From: Camarhynchus parvulus
Lineage: Eukaryota > Chordata > Aves > Passeriformes > Thraupidae
Reading direction: 5' to 3'
Length of the DNA stretch: 64,000 nucleotides
NCBI RefSeq assembly: GCF_901933205.1
Contig: NW_022148237.1
Span: 734,001 to 798,000 of the forward strand
This document shows positions 34,601 through 43,836 of this stretch, in pieces. A program made the position numbers and the translations under genes. The notes beneath the pieces were generated by a model. The model did no database searches. It saw nothing but the letters and a program-made list of their open reading frames with translations, and was not told the origin of the DNA. The first letter of the stretch is position 1. Each line of letters opens with the position of its first letter.

Positions 34601-36442
34601 GGGGCTTGGGGCGATTTTGGGGGGTCCTGGGAGGGGTTTGGGGGGTTTTGGGGGGTCCTGGGGGGACTTAGGGGGATTTTAGGGGGTCCTGGGGAGGTTT
34701 TGGGGGATCCTGAGAGGATTTTAGGGAGTCTTGGAGTGGTCTGGGGGGATTTTGGGAGTCCTGAGGAGACTTAGGGGGGTCTTGGGGGGATTTTAGGGGG
34801 TCCTGGGGAGGTTTTGGGGGATCCTGAGGGGATTTTGGAGCATTCCGGGAGGTCCTGAGGGGATTTTGGGGGGATTTAGGGCAATTTTTAGAGGTCCTAG
34901 GGGGGGTTCTGGGTGGGTTTGGGGGATTCTGAAGGAATTTGGGGGCAGTTTTGGGGGTCCTGGGGAGGCTTCGGGGGGTCCTGGATGGCTCTGAAAAGCC
35001 CCAAAGTGACCTTGGGGGGGTTTGGGGTACTTGGGATGAATTTGGGGTGCCCGGGGGGTCTCACTGCCGCCCCCCCAGCCCCATTCCCTCTCCCCCAGCT
35101 CGGTGGTCGTGGGCAGCGCCCGGGGGGACGTGGCCGTGATCGACCTGCGCAAAGGTGAGGGGGGGTCCCGGGGGGTTTGGGGGTCCTGGGAGGTTTTGGG
35201 GGGGTGCTGGGGGGTCTGGGGGGTCCCAGGGGGATTTTGGGGGGGTCCTGGGGGATTTGGGGGGGATTTTGGGGCTCCTGTTGGAGTTTGGGGGGGTCCT
35301 GACGGCCTGTGCCCCCCAGGGCGGGTGCTGCGGGCACTGAAGGGGTTCGCGGGGGGGGTCCGGGGGCTGCAGTGCCACCCCCGCCTGCCCCTCGTGGCCT
35401 CCGTGGGCCTCGATCGCTTCCTGCGCCTGCACCGGCTGGACGGGCGGCTGTGCCACAAGGTGGGACCCCAAAAACGCCCTGGGACACCCCCAAAATAACC
35501 CCAAAAAACCCCCCTGGGACACCCCCAAAATAACCCCAAAATCCACCCAAAATCCCCTCTGGACACCCCGAAAATCCACCCAGAAAACCCCCTGGGACAC
35601 CCCCAAAATCCACCCCAAAAACCCCTGGGGCACCCCAAAATCATCCAAGAAAACCTGGGACATCCCTAAATCATCCCAAAATCAACCATAATCGTCCCAA
35701 AACCACCCCAAAACTCTGGGAACCCCGAAAATCATCCCGAATCCACCTCAAAACCCTGGGACACCCCAGAACCACCCCAAAATCCACCTCAAACCACCCC
35801 AAAAACCCCAGGACACCCCAAAATTATCCCAAAATCACCCCAAAAACATCTGGGATTTCCAGAGACTCCCCTGAGTCGTCCCCAAAAACCCTGGACACCC
35901 CAAAATCCACCCCAAACCACCCCAAAAACCCCGGGACCCCTCAAAATCACCCCAAAAACCCTGGACACCCCAAAATCCTCCCAAACCACCCCAAATCCTT
36001 CTGGGAACCCTTGGGACCCCCCCAGATCCCCCTTAGAAAACCCCAAAACCTTGAGACCCCCCCCCCCGAAACCCCTCAGGACCTCCCCAAATTGCTGAAA
36101 TTGACCCAAATTGCCCCCCAAAAAAATCCCAAACCCCCCCAGAATCCCCCCAGGACCCCCCCAAACCGCCCCTGTCCCCCCAGGTGTACCTCAAGTCGCG
36201 CCTCACCTGCCTCCTGCTGAACACGCACCTGGACTGGGAGGTGAGACCCCCACCCCAAATTGGGTTTGGGGGCTCTGGGGGTGCCCCCCACCCCTGTAAC
36301 TCCCCCATTATTCCCCCAGGCCCAGGAGGAGCCCCCTCCCCAAAAAGGGGTGAAGGACGAGGAGGAGGACGAGCTGTGGGACGCGCTGGAGTCCGTCGCC
36401 ACCCCCAAAAAGGGCAAAAAAAGGAAAATTTTGGGGCTTTGA
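31667..36442 (+). CDS. WDR74: WDR74, WD-repeat ribosome biogenesis factor
   Basis: Nucleolar seven-bladed WD40 protein acting with NVL in 60S maturation. Exons: 31667-31727, 32011-32116, 32184-32304, 32667-32730, 33154-33303, 34054-34155, 34488-34588 (donor GTCAGT), 35099-35154, 35320-35460, 36184-36240, 36320-36442 (TGA). Key blocks: CHVWVGAETGALKGVNLQR, CRMRQDPARPHVVGTGGKEN, WLDLRVPVWDRDLQFLPGSQ, VRLYDPACPRRRPVLDAAYG, VRGLQCHPRLPLVASVGLDR, and a Lys-rich tail KKGKKRKILGL as in nucleolar proteins. Exon 2 is one base short (106 instead of 107 nt, break in the G run near 32097). Exon 3 is also one base short (121 instead of 122, G run near 32253). Both restore to the family sequence if one G is added, so they read as consensus deletions. 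Confidence 0.95.
32953..33005 (+). pseudogene. Partial duplicate of WDR74 exon 5 start in intron 4
   Basis: Copy of the acceptor and first about 45 bases of the exon at 33154 (cagcccctgcaggagctgc), diverging where the real exon reads CRMRQDP. A more degenerate copy sits at about 32801-32850. Only the third copy continues into conserved coding sequence. Confidence 0.85.
33304..34050. repeat. A/C-rich repeat (ccaaaaataccc) in WDR74 intron
   Basis: 750 bp of decayed 12-20 bp units, almost free of T and G. No gene is seen. Confidence 0.88.
34200..34415 (+). repeat. Four tandem copies of the WDR74 exon 6 donor junction
   Basis: The real exon ends 'cacggggcacggccag' followed by gtgaggtcacctgggg. 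This junction recurs at about 34208, 34277, 34336 and 34391, each with an intact GTGAGG donor. Units are separated by short ggtcacctgg repeats. Confidence 0.92.
35461..36180. repeat. Repeat (caccccaaaaaccctgggac) in WDR74 intron
   Basis: 720 bp of C/A-rich units of about 20-40 bp. Confidence 0.88.
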
Positions 36443-36513
36443 GGGGTCCCAGGACCCCCCCAAAACCCCCCCAGGCCCCCTCCCCCGCTGTATATAACGT
36501 CCAAAATGAGGGA

Positions 36514-36519
36514 AATAAA
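36514..36519 (+). terminator. WDR74 poly(A) signal AATAAA
   Basis: AATAAA in gggaaataaacgg, 72 bases past the WDR74 stop. Confidence 0.85.
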
Positions 36520-36599
36520 CGGAATTTTGGGGTTTTTGGAGAAAAAATGGGAATTTTATGGGAAATTGGGGCTGGGGGTGATGGGTGGGTGGGGAGAGC

Positions 36600-37149
36600 A
36601 CAAAGGGATTTTTGGGGGGTGGCCCCTTTAAATCTTTAGCTCCGCCCCTCGAGGGGTTTAGCCCCGCCCCCAGGGGCTAAGTAATTTTGTTAATTAGTAC
36701 CTCAGTAATTAGCAGAATTACCCCCAAATTTGGGGAGGGGTCTCTGCCTGATTTTTGAAGGGACAACGATGACATCACCAAATCGCGATAGAGCGACGAT
36801 AATTATTAATTATCAATTCATTTAACCTGGGTTTTGGTTAATTAATTGGGGTGATTAATTAATTTGGACTGACTAATTAAATTGGGATGATGGGCGGAGC
36901 AGAAGGAGGAGGCTCCAGGAGCGACGCCGAGCGACAGCAGCGTGGCTATCGCGATATGATCGCGATAATATCGCGATATAAACGATAATATCGCAATATA
37001 AACACGATAATCGCGATTCTTCACAGTTCTGATCGATTTTTGACCATCTGAGGTCCTTCCTTGGTGCCGCCAGGAACAATCTGGGAGCGACAGCGATGCA
37101 GAAAGTCGCAAATGTCGCGATAGAGACGCGAAATTTGGTGATTGTGGAG
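36600..37149. other. AT-rich interval between WDR74 and the U2 locus
   Basis: No gene is visible. Composition drops to AT-rich (repeated attaatt), and from about 36780 there are scattered TCGCGA palindromes (tatcgcgata type at about 36785, 36950, 36960, 36970). 'gatcgatttttgacca' near 37033 and 'gccgccaggaac' near 37067 look like decayed pieces of the U2-tail repeat. Confidence 0.5.
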
Positions 37150-37491
37150 GGATTTCTTTTTGAGGCGCTGCAATACCAGGACCATGTGATTGATATCGTG
37201 ATATAAATCACGGGTTTGGGTGTTTTGAATCTATTTTTCACCATTCACAAGTCCCCGTAGCGGGGTGCACCGTTCCCGGAGGCGCAATACCGGGACAGTG
37301 TAGTTAATATCGTGATATAAGCACGATAATTGAATATTTTGATCTGTTTTTCACGTTTCAGTTCATCCGGTTGGGGTGCACCGTTCCCGGAGGCACTGCA
37401 ATACCGGGATCATGTGGCTGATATCGCGATATAATCACGATTTACATTGGCATCAGATCTATCTTTCACCATTCACAGGTCCCCGTGGTGG
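37150..37491 (-). repeat. U2-tail tandem array downstream of U2 gene 1 (2-3 units)
   Basis: Immediately 3' of U2 copy 1 on the minus strand. The U2 terminal segment (ggtgcaccgttcccggagg on plus) recurs at 37376 and 37265, spaced 118 and 111 bp, with a further decayed unit near 37160. Each intact unit carries U2 stem-loop IV plus about 80 bp of U2 3' flank. Confidence 0.9.
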
Positions 37492-37679
37492 GGGTGCACC
37501 GTTCCCGGAGGCACTGCAATACCGGGACGATGCGCGGAGCGGAGGGAGCAAGCTCCGGGTCCAACTCCCGAGCCCAAAAATCCGTTTAATATAAAGTCCT
37601 CTCATCGAGGACGTATCAGATATTAAACTGATAAGAACAGATACTACACTTGATCTTAGCCAAAAGGCCGAGAAGCGAT
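37492..37679 (-). ncRNA. RNU2: U2 spliceosomal snRNA, copy 1
   Basis: Minus strand starts ATCGCTTCTCGGCCTTTTGG at 37679 and contains the branch-point-recognition region GTGTAGTATCTG, the Sm site GGATTTTTGG and the terminal stem-loop IV CCGGTATTGCAGTGCCTCCG, ending GGTGCACC. Length of about 188 nt matches vertebrate U2. Differences from human are confined to stem regions (for example around stem-loop III). It lies next to WDR74, as RNU2-2 does in human. It differs from copy 2 by about one base (gcgcgg versus gcgtgg). An active gene is plausible: 3' box and DSE/STAF elements are present. Confidence 0.96.
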
Positions 37680-38010
37680 ACCGGCCCCCCCACCCAGCGC
37701 CGCGCCCGGCCCCGCCCGGCCCGCCCGCACCTCACGGCCGCCCCCGCGCCGCGCTGCGGCCGCTCCCGAACCCTTCTGGGAGCTTTTCCTCATCTCGCTC
37801 TGCACTTTCTTCCCTCGTTTTGTACGCACGGACCCCGAAAATCGCGAAAATCTCCCCAAATTTTCGCTCCCATGATGCCTTTGGCGGCGTATCCGTGCCT
37901 AATTTGCGTAACTGCGCCTGCGTCCCCGCCCACTCTGACGCCCCGCCCCTTCACTTTATGCTCGCAAGTGATTGCTGAACTGCGCGCGTGGGATTTGCAT
38001 TCGCTCCGCC
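37680..38010 (-). promoter_or_regulatory. U2 copy 1 promoter (GC-rich proximal block, degenerate octamer, STAF site, distal octamer)
   Basis: A roughly 110-bp block directly upstream (37685-37795) is nearly identical to that of copy 2 and includes the expected PSE position. The STAF/ZNF143-type site ctcccatgatgcctttgg is at about 37867. The octamer at the usual distance (about 225 bp) reads ATTTGCGT (37902), one base off ATTTGCAT, while a perfect ATTTGCAT lies further out at 37993. Confidence 0.7.
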
Positions 38011-38164
38011 CCCTCCTCTTCGCCCGGGCTGTGCTGGTGGAACCGGGATGGGGACACCGGAGGGGACCGGTCCCGCCCAGGTTGTACCGGGATGGGGACG
38101 CTGCTGATATCCCGATAGATCACGATTTTCAGCCAGCTCTGAGGACATCTTGCTCTAATTGTCA

Positions 38165-39588
38165 CTGTTGATAGGTCCCCGGTTGGGGGTGCACCGTTCC
38201 CGGAGGCACTGCAATACCGGGATCATGTGGCTGATATCGCGATATAATCACGATTTACAGCGGTATCAGGTCTGTTTTTCACCATTCATAGGTCCCCGGT
38301 GGGGTGCACCGTTCCCGGAGGCACTGCAATACCGGGATCATGTGGCTGATATCGCGATATAATCACGATTTACAGCGGTATCAGGTCTGTTTTTCACCAT
38401 TCATAGGTCCCCGGTGGGGTGCACCGTTCCCGGAGGCACTGCAATACCGGGATCATGTGGCTGATATCGCGATATAATCACGATTTACAGCGGTATCAGG
38501 TCTGTTTTTCACCATTCATAGGTCCCCGGTGGGGGTGCACCGTTCCCGGAGGCACTGCAATACCGGGATCATGTGGCTGATATCGCGATATAATCACGAT
38601 TTACAGCGGTATCAGGTCTGTTTTTCACCATTCATAGGTCCCCGTGGTGGGGGTGCACCGTTCCCGGAGGCACTGCAATACCGGGATCATGTGGCTGATA
38701 TCGCGATATAATCACGGTTTACATCGGTATCAGATCTATCTTTCACCATTCACAGGTCCCCGTGGTGGGGGTGCACCGTTCCCGGAGGCACTGCAATACC
38801 GGGATCATGTGGCTGATATCGCGATATAATCCCGATTTACAGCGGTATCAGGTCTGTCTTTCACCATTCACAGGTCCCCAGTGAGGGTGCACCGTTCCCG
38901 GAGGCACTGCAATACCGGGATCATGTGGCTGATATCGCGATATAATCACGATTTACAGCGGTATCAGGTCTGTTTTTCACCATTCATAGGTCCCCGGTGG
39001 GGGTGCACCGTTCCCGGAGGCACTGCAATACCGGGATCATGTGGCTGATATCGCGATATAATCACGGTTTACATCGGTATCAGATCTATCTTTCACCATT
39101 CACAGGTCCCCGTGGTGGGGGTGCACCGTTCCCGGAGGCACTGCAATACCGGGATCATGGGGCTGATATCGCGATATAATCACGGTTTACATCGGTATCA
39201 GATCTATCTTTCACCATTCACAGGTCCCCGTGGTGGGGGTGCACCGTTCCCGGAGGCACTGCAATACCGGGATCATGTGGCTGATATCGCGATATAATCA
39301 CGGTTTACATCGGTATCAGATCTATCTTTCACCATTCACAGGTCCCCGTGGTGGGGGTGCACCGTTCCCGGAGGCACTGCAATACCGGGATCATGTGGCT
39401 GATATCGCGATATAATCCCGATTTACAGCGGTATCAGGTCTGTCTTTCACCATTCACAGGTCCCCAGTGAGGGTGCACCGTTCCCGGAGGCACTGCAATA
39501 CCGGGATCATGGGGCTGATATCGCGATATAATCACGATTTACAGCGGTATCAGATCTATCGTTCACCATTCACAGGTCCCCGTGGTGG
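38165..39588 (-). repeat. U2-tail tandem array downstream of U2 gene 2 (12 units, 115-118 bp)
   Basis: The U2 terminal element gtgcaccgttcc occurs at 38189, 38304, 38419, 38535, 38653, 38771, 38887, 39003, 39121, 39239, 39357, 39473, and then in U2 copy 2 at 39591. In transcript orientation each unit has stem-loop IV (CCGGTATTGCAGTGCCTCCG), the U2 3' end GGTGCACC, a 3'-box-like GTGAAAGATAGA or GTGAAAAACAGA, and a spacer with the palindrome TATCGCGATA. The array begins right after the U2 3' end. Confidence 0.97.
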
Positions 39589-39776
39589 GGGTGCACCGTT
39601 CCCGGAGGCACTGCAATACCGGGACGATGCGTGGAGCGGAGGGAGCAAGCTCCGGGTCCAACTCCCGAGCCCAAAAATCCGTTTAATATAAAGTCCTCTC
39701 ATCGAGGACGTATCAGATATTAAACTGATAAGAACAGATACTACACTTGATCTTAGCCAAAAGGCCGAGAAGCGAT
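39589..39776 (-). ncRNA. RNU2: U2 spliceosomal snRNA, copy 2
   Basis: Same sequence landmarks as copy 1: 5' end at 39776, Sm site GGATTTTTGG, stem-loop IV intact, 3' end GGTGCACC. The two 5' ends are 2097 bp apart, so gene, flank and array form a tandemly duplicated unit. Confidence 0.97.
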
Positions 39777-40260
39777 ACCGACAAACCCCCCAGCGCCGCG
39801 CCCGGCCCCGCCCGGCCCGCCCGCACCTCACGGCCGCCCCCGCGCCGCGCTGCGACCGCTCCCGAACCCTTCTGGAATATTCTCCCCATCCCATCCCGCA
39901 CTTTCCTCCCGCGTCCCGCATGATCTGACCCCAAAAATCCCGAATTTCTCCCCAAATTTCAGCTCCCATGATGCCCTTGGCGGCGTGTTTGTGCTCATTT
40001 GCATTATTACGCACTCTAAATTTACATAACTCCGCCCATTAGCCCAACCCCCTTGCACCCGCCCACCACTTGAAAGCCCCGCCCCGCCGCCGTTTACGCG
40101 CGATCTGATTGGACGAACGAGCAGGTTGATTTGCATTCGCCACGCCCCTTACTTTATAACCCGGCCGCATCTCTCATTAGCATAACCGCCCCTATTAAAT
40201 AATCAGACCACGCCGTGCTTGATTAGCATACAAATGATGTTTATTTGCATATCAGCAGCC
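39777..40260 (-). promoter_or_regulatory. U2 copy 2 promoter with STAF site and several octamers
   Basis: GC-rich proximal block as in copy 1. STAF-type ctcccatgatgcccttgg is at about 39963 and a perfect ATTTGCAT octamer at 39997-40004, about 225 bp upstream, the normal distal-element distance. Further ATTTGCAT copies occur at 40129 and about 40244, and ttagcat variants at about 40177 and 40224. Confidence 0.75.
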
Positions 40261-40369
40261 CCGCCCCTGTGGATTTGGGGAACATTGGGGGGGCTCCCCT
40301 CCCTCCCCAGGGGATTTTGGGAGGACAGGAGGGAGCTGGGAACCCCCAAAATCATCCAAACCTCCCAAA

Positions 40370-40575
40370 AATGGGTTCAAAGTTTCAATTTTGGGTTTAA
40401 AGTTTAAAATTTGGGTTTGAAGTTTGAATTTTGGGTTTAAAGTTTGAATTTTGGGTTTAAAGTTTGAATTTTGGGTTTAGAGTTTGAATTTTGGGTTTAA
40501 AGTTTAAATTTTGGGTGTAAAGTTTGAATTTGGGGTTTAAAGTTTGAATTTTGGGTTTAAATTCCGAATTTTGGG
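40370..40575. repeat. 20-bp minisatellite (tttgggtttaaagtttgaat)
   Basis: About ten tandem copies of an AT-rich 20-mer between the U2 promoter region and the SNHG1 3' end. No gene is seen in 40265-40689. Confidence 0.9.
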
Positions 40576-40934
40576 ATCCTGGGTTCGGTTTTGTTGCCCT
40601 GGCAGGGCCACGGGGGGGTTTAGGTGCACATGAATCCCCCTGATCCCCTCACCCGGTGTTTCCCCCTCCCCAAATAACCACAATTCAAAGTTTTTAACAA
40701 AAATAGCAATTTTTATTTGTACTAATGAAACTTTCACGGTTCAAGAGCTGGAAGAAAAAAATTCAGTGGTTAAGAGTCTTCGACCTCCTTAAAGACCCTC
40801 AAAAATCTCTCCAAGAGAAACCCCAAATTTTAATTTGTGACCCCAATCTCATACAAAAACCCCAAATTTTAATTTGTGACCCCGAAAGCCTCAACCCCCC
40901 ATGGACCCCCCAAACCCCCCCCAGGGTCCCCCCG

Positions 40935-40998
40935 AGCCTCAGGGGGAACCGATCAATCACCGGGCTCAGTCTGGGGCGGTATCGCCTCATCCTCGGCA
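40935..40998 (-). ncRNA. SNORD31: SNORD31 (C/D box snoRNA)
   Basis: Minus strand: C box ggatgag, guide ATACCGCCCCAGA upstream of D' box CTGA, C' tgattga, D box CTGA. The guide is complementary to the conserved 28S segment containing ctggggcggtat. It lies in the last SNHG1 intron. Confidence 0.9.
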
Positions 40999-41743
40999 GG
41001 GGGGACCCCAAAAAAACCCCCGACCCCAAAATCACCTCCCCAAACCCAAATACCCTCCCCAAAGCTCCCATTAAAATCCCCCCTTAAAACCAAAAATCCC
41101 CTTCTCAGAAAACACCAAAATCCCCTTCCCAAAATCCTCAAAATTTTCTCCCCAAACCCTCTTAAAAACCCCAAAATGCTCTCCTCAAAACACCCCAAAA
41201 CCTGCTCTTTAAACCCCAAAATCCTTTCCCCAAACGCCCAAAATTCCCTCCCAAAAAACCCCAAATCTATTCTCTAAAACCCCATTTTTAAACCCCAAAA
41301 TCCTTTCCCCAACCTTTAATTTTTTCTCCCCAAAACCCCAAAATTCCCTCCAAAAAAACCTCAAACCCCCTTTCTGAAACTCCATTTTTAAACCCCAAAA
41401 TCCTTTCCCCAAACCCCCAAAATCCCGTCCCAAAAACCCCCCAAATCCCCTCTCTAAAACCCCATTTTTAAACCCCAAAATCCTTTCCCAACCCTCAATA
41501 TTTTCTCTCCAAAGCCCCAAAAGTCCCTCCCAAAAAAACCCCAAATCCCTTCTCTGAAACCCCATAATCCTTTCCCCAACCTTTAATTTTTTCTCCCCAA
41601 AACTCCCTCCCAAAAAACCCCAAACCCCCCCAGACTCACCTGAATTTCCCTTCACCTGCAGCACCTGTGGACAGCAAAAGGGGGGGGAGGGGTTTTAGGG
41701 CGTCCCCTCCTCGCCAGGACCCCCCCAGGGACCCCCACCCCAA

Positions 41744-41806
41744 TTTTTCAGGTGTTCGGGTGTTTTCAGGGGGGTCAAAGTGAGCTAGTGACATCATCAC
41801 CAAAAC
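41744..41806 (-). ncRNA. SNORD29: SNORD29 (C/D box snoRNA)
   Basis: Minus strand: C box GTGATGATG, conserved element ACTAGCTCACT, and the 3' portion GAAAACACCCGAACACCTGA that matches the family's D-box end. It lies in the intron between exons 41877-41899 and 41640-41664. Confidence 0.88.
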
Positions 41807-41978
41807 TGGGGGGCTCGGAGTGAGGATGACATCATCGATGATGTCATCAGTTAGGCCACACCCCTCATTTGCATACCTGGTTTCAGAGCTGTCAATCACC
41901 TGAAAAGAGGGGAGACCAAGGGGAGGGTTTAGGGGGGTTTGGGGGATTTTGGGGACCCCAAAAAGGGGGAGAAGCCCC

Positions 41979-42045
41979 CCCGGGTCAGTCCCTGGGTTGT
42001 CAACAGCGGCTTCAGCCGAACGAGATTCATGGGGTCATCACCCCT
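41979..42045 (-). ncRNA. SNORD30: SNORD30 (C/D box snoRNA)
   Basis: Minus strand: C box GTGATGACC, guide AATCTCGTTCG followed by CTGA, then GCTGTTGACA and D box ACTGA. The guide pairs with the conserved 18S segment cgaacgaga. Confidence 0.92.
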
Positions 42046-42059
42046 GGGGGGCGAAAATC

Positions 42060-42260
42060 CCGAAATTTACCCCAAAACCACCCAAACCCACCTCAAAACC
42101 CCTAAAATTCACCCCAAAATCCTCCATATTCACCCCAAACCCACCCAAACCCACCCCAAAACACTCCAAATCCACCCCAAAACACTCCAAACCCACCCCA
42201 AAAACCCCCAAATTCATCCCAAAACCCACCCCACAAAACCACCCAAAGCCACCTCAAAAC
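42060..42260. repeat. Minisatellite of ccaaacccaccccaaaacac type in SNHG1 intron
   Basis: Short C/A units of about 19-20 bp, directly beyond SNORD30. No conserved element is seen in it. Confidence 0.8.
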
Positions 42261-42669
42261 CCAAAAATTCACCCCACAAAACCACCCAGGTTATCCTTGG
42301 GGGGGGGGTCACCCTAATGAGCAGGGTTAAAACCCACCCAAGGGACCCCCCCCAGGATGAGAATTTACCTTGAATTTTTCCCAAATTCACGAACTGGATC
42401 CAAACCGCCCCAAATTCCCCGATGGGGGTTGGGGTCACCCCGTTCAGGCCCGGGGGGGGCAGAACCCTGTGGTGCAATTGAGGGGGGGTCAGTGTGAGCC
42501 TGGACACCCCGAAATCCCCCCGAGCCCCCCCCGAGCCCCCCAGGCCCCCTCAGACCGTCCCCTCTGGGACCGCTCGGCCTCCTCCCCCGCCGGGGGCTCC
42601 AGGGGGTTCCACCTTCGCAGGTCCTGGGCCCGCCGGGGGGGTCAGACGCGTGGGGCTTTCCTCATGGGG

Positions 42670-43620
42670 GGCCTGGGACCCCAAATATCAACCTGGGAGC
42701 CCCAAATATCAACCTGGGACCCAAAATCACACCCTGGGACCCAAAATCACACCCTGGGACCCCAAATACCAACCTGGGACCCCCAAATATCAACATGGAC
42801 CCCCAAAATCACACCTGGGACCCAAAATCCAACCTGGGACCCCAAATATCAACCTGGGACCCAAAATCACACCCTGGGACCCCAAATACCAACCTGGGAC
42901 CCCCAAATATCAACATGGACCCCCAAAATCACACCCTGGGGCCTCCAAATACCAACCTGGGAGCCCAAAGCACAGCATAGGACCCCAAATATCAACATGG
43001 ATCCCCAAATATCAACCTGGGACCCCAAATATCAACATGGGACCCCCAAAATCACACCCTGGGACCCAAATACCAACCTGGGAGCCCCAAATATCAACCT
43101 GGGAGCCCAAAGCACAGCATAGGACCCCAAATATCAACATGGACCCCCACAATCACACCCTGGGAACCCAAACACCAACCTGGGAGCCCCAAATATCAAC
43201 ATGGACCCCCAAAATCACACCCTGGGGCCTCCAAATACCAACCTGGGACCCCCAAATATCAACCTGGGAGCCCCAAATACCAACCTGGGAGCCCAAAGCA
43301 CAACCTGGGACCCCAAATACCAGCCTGGGAGCCCAAAGCACAGCATGGGACCCCCAAAATCACACCCTGGGACCCCAAAATACCAACCTGGGAACCCCAA
43401 GCACAGCATGGGACCACAAATACCAACCTGGAACCCAAAGCTCAACATGGAACCCCACAAATCTAAACCTGGGACCCCCAAATCCCACCCTGAGACCCCC
43501 AAATATCAACCTGGAACACCAAATCCCACCCTGAGACCCCAAAATCACAACCTGGGAGCCCAAATCATAACTTGGCACCCCCAAATCCCATTTCAGGGAC
43601 CCCAAACCCACCCAGGACCC
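42670..43620. repeat. 20-bp minisatellite (gggaccccaaatatcaacct) in SNHG1 intron
   Basis: Roughly 45 tandem units over 950 bp within one SNHG1 intron. Variants alternate tatcaacc, taccaacc and tcacaccc. It interrupts the expected SNORD28 portion of the host gene. Confidence 0.92.
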
Positions 43621-43765
43621 CCCAGCACTCACCAGGCCCCGCAGCCCCCGGGGCTGTGATGGAAATTGGGGGGGGGTCCCGTGGCTGTGAAGGAAATTGG
43701 GGGGCTCAGGGAGGGGTCGGGGGGCTCAGACCCCCACGGGGGGGGGTGCAGCCCCCTCCCCAAAT

Positions 43766-43836
43766 CCGATCAGGGCTTTGGTAACTCTGCTGCCATCGGA
43801 CTCATCCTCCAGCTCAGGGGGTGTCATCCCTTCGGA
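43766..43836 (-). ncRNA. Unassigned C/D box snoRNA in SNHG1 intron
   Basis: Minus strand: terminal stem ccga/tcgg, C box GGATGACA, D' CTGAG, C' GGATGAG, and D CTGAT, with correct order and spacing. The 12-14 bases before the D box (AGAGTTACCAAAGCC) are complementary, with one G-U pair, to a conserved 18S segment ggctttggtgactct (recalled). Its place after SNORD27 suggests SNORD28 or a bird-specific replacement, but the guide is not one I recognise for SNORD28. Confidence 0.65.

Noticed and set aside
38165..39588. CRISPR-like array (regular 117-bp spacing)
   Set aside because: Whole units repeat, not short repeats with unique spacers, and the unit is derived from U2 snRNA in a vertebrate genome.
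38165..39588. Retro-transposed U2 pseudogenes
   Set aside because: Only the U2 3' terminal segment with genomic 3' flank is repeated, without poly(A) or target duplications, so it is DNA-level tandem duplication.
40690..41640. SNORD22 in the last SNHG1 introns
   Set aside because: I searched by eye for a long C/D RNA with two box pairs and found only SNORD31 and minisatellite sequence.
42494..43534. Protein-coding gene in the 42.5-43.6 kb repeat (frames of TWDPKYQPGT units)
   Set aside because: It is a 20-bp minisatellite read without stops in an SNHG1 intron.
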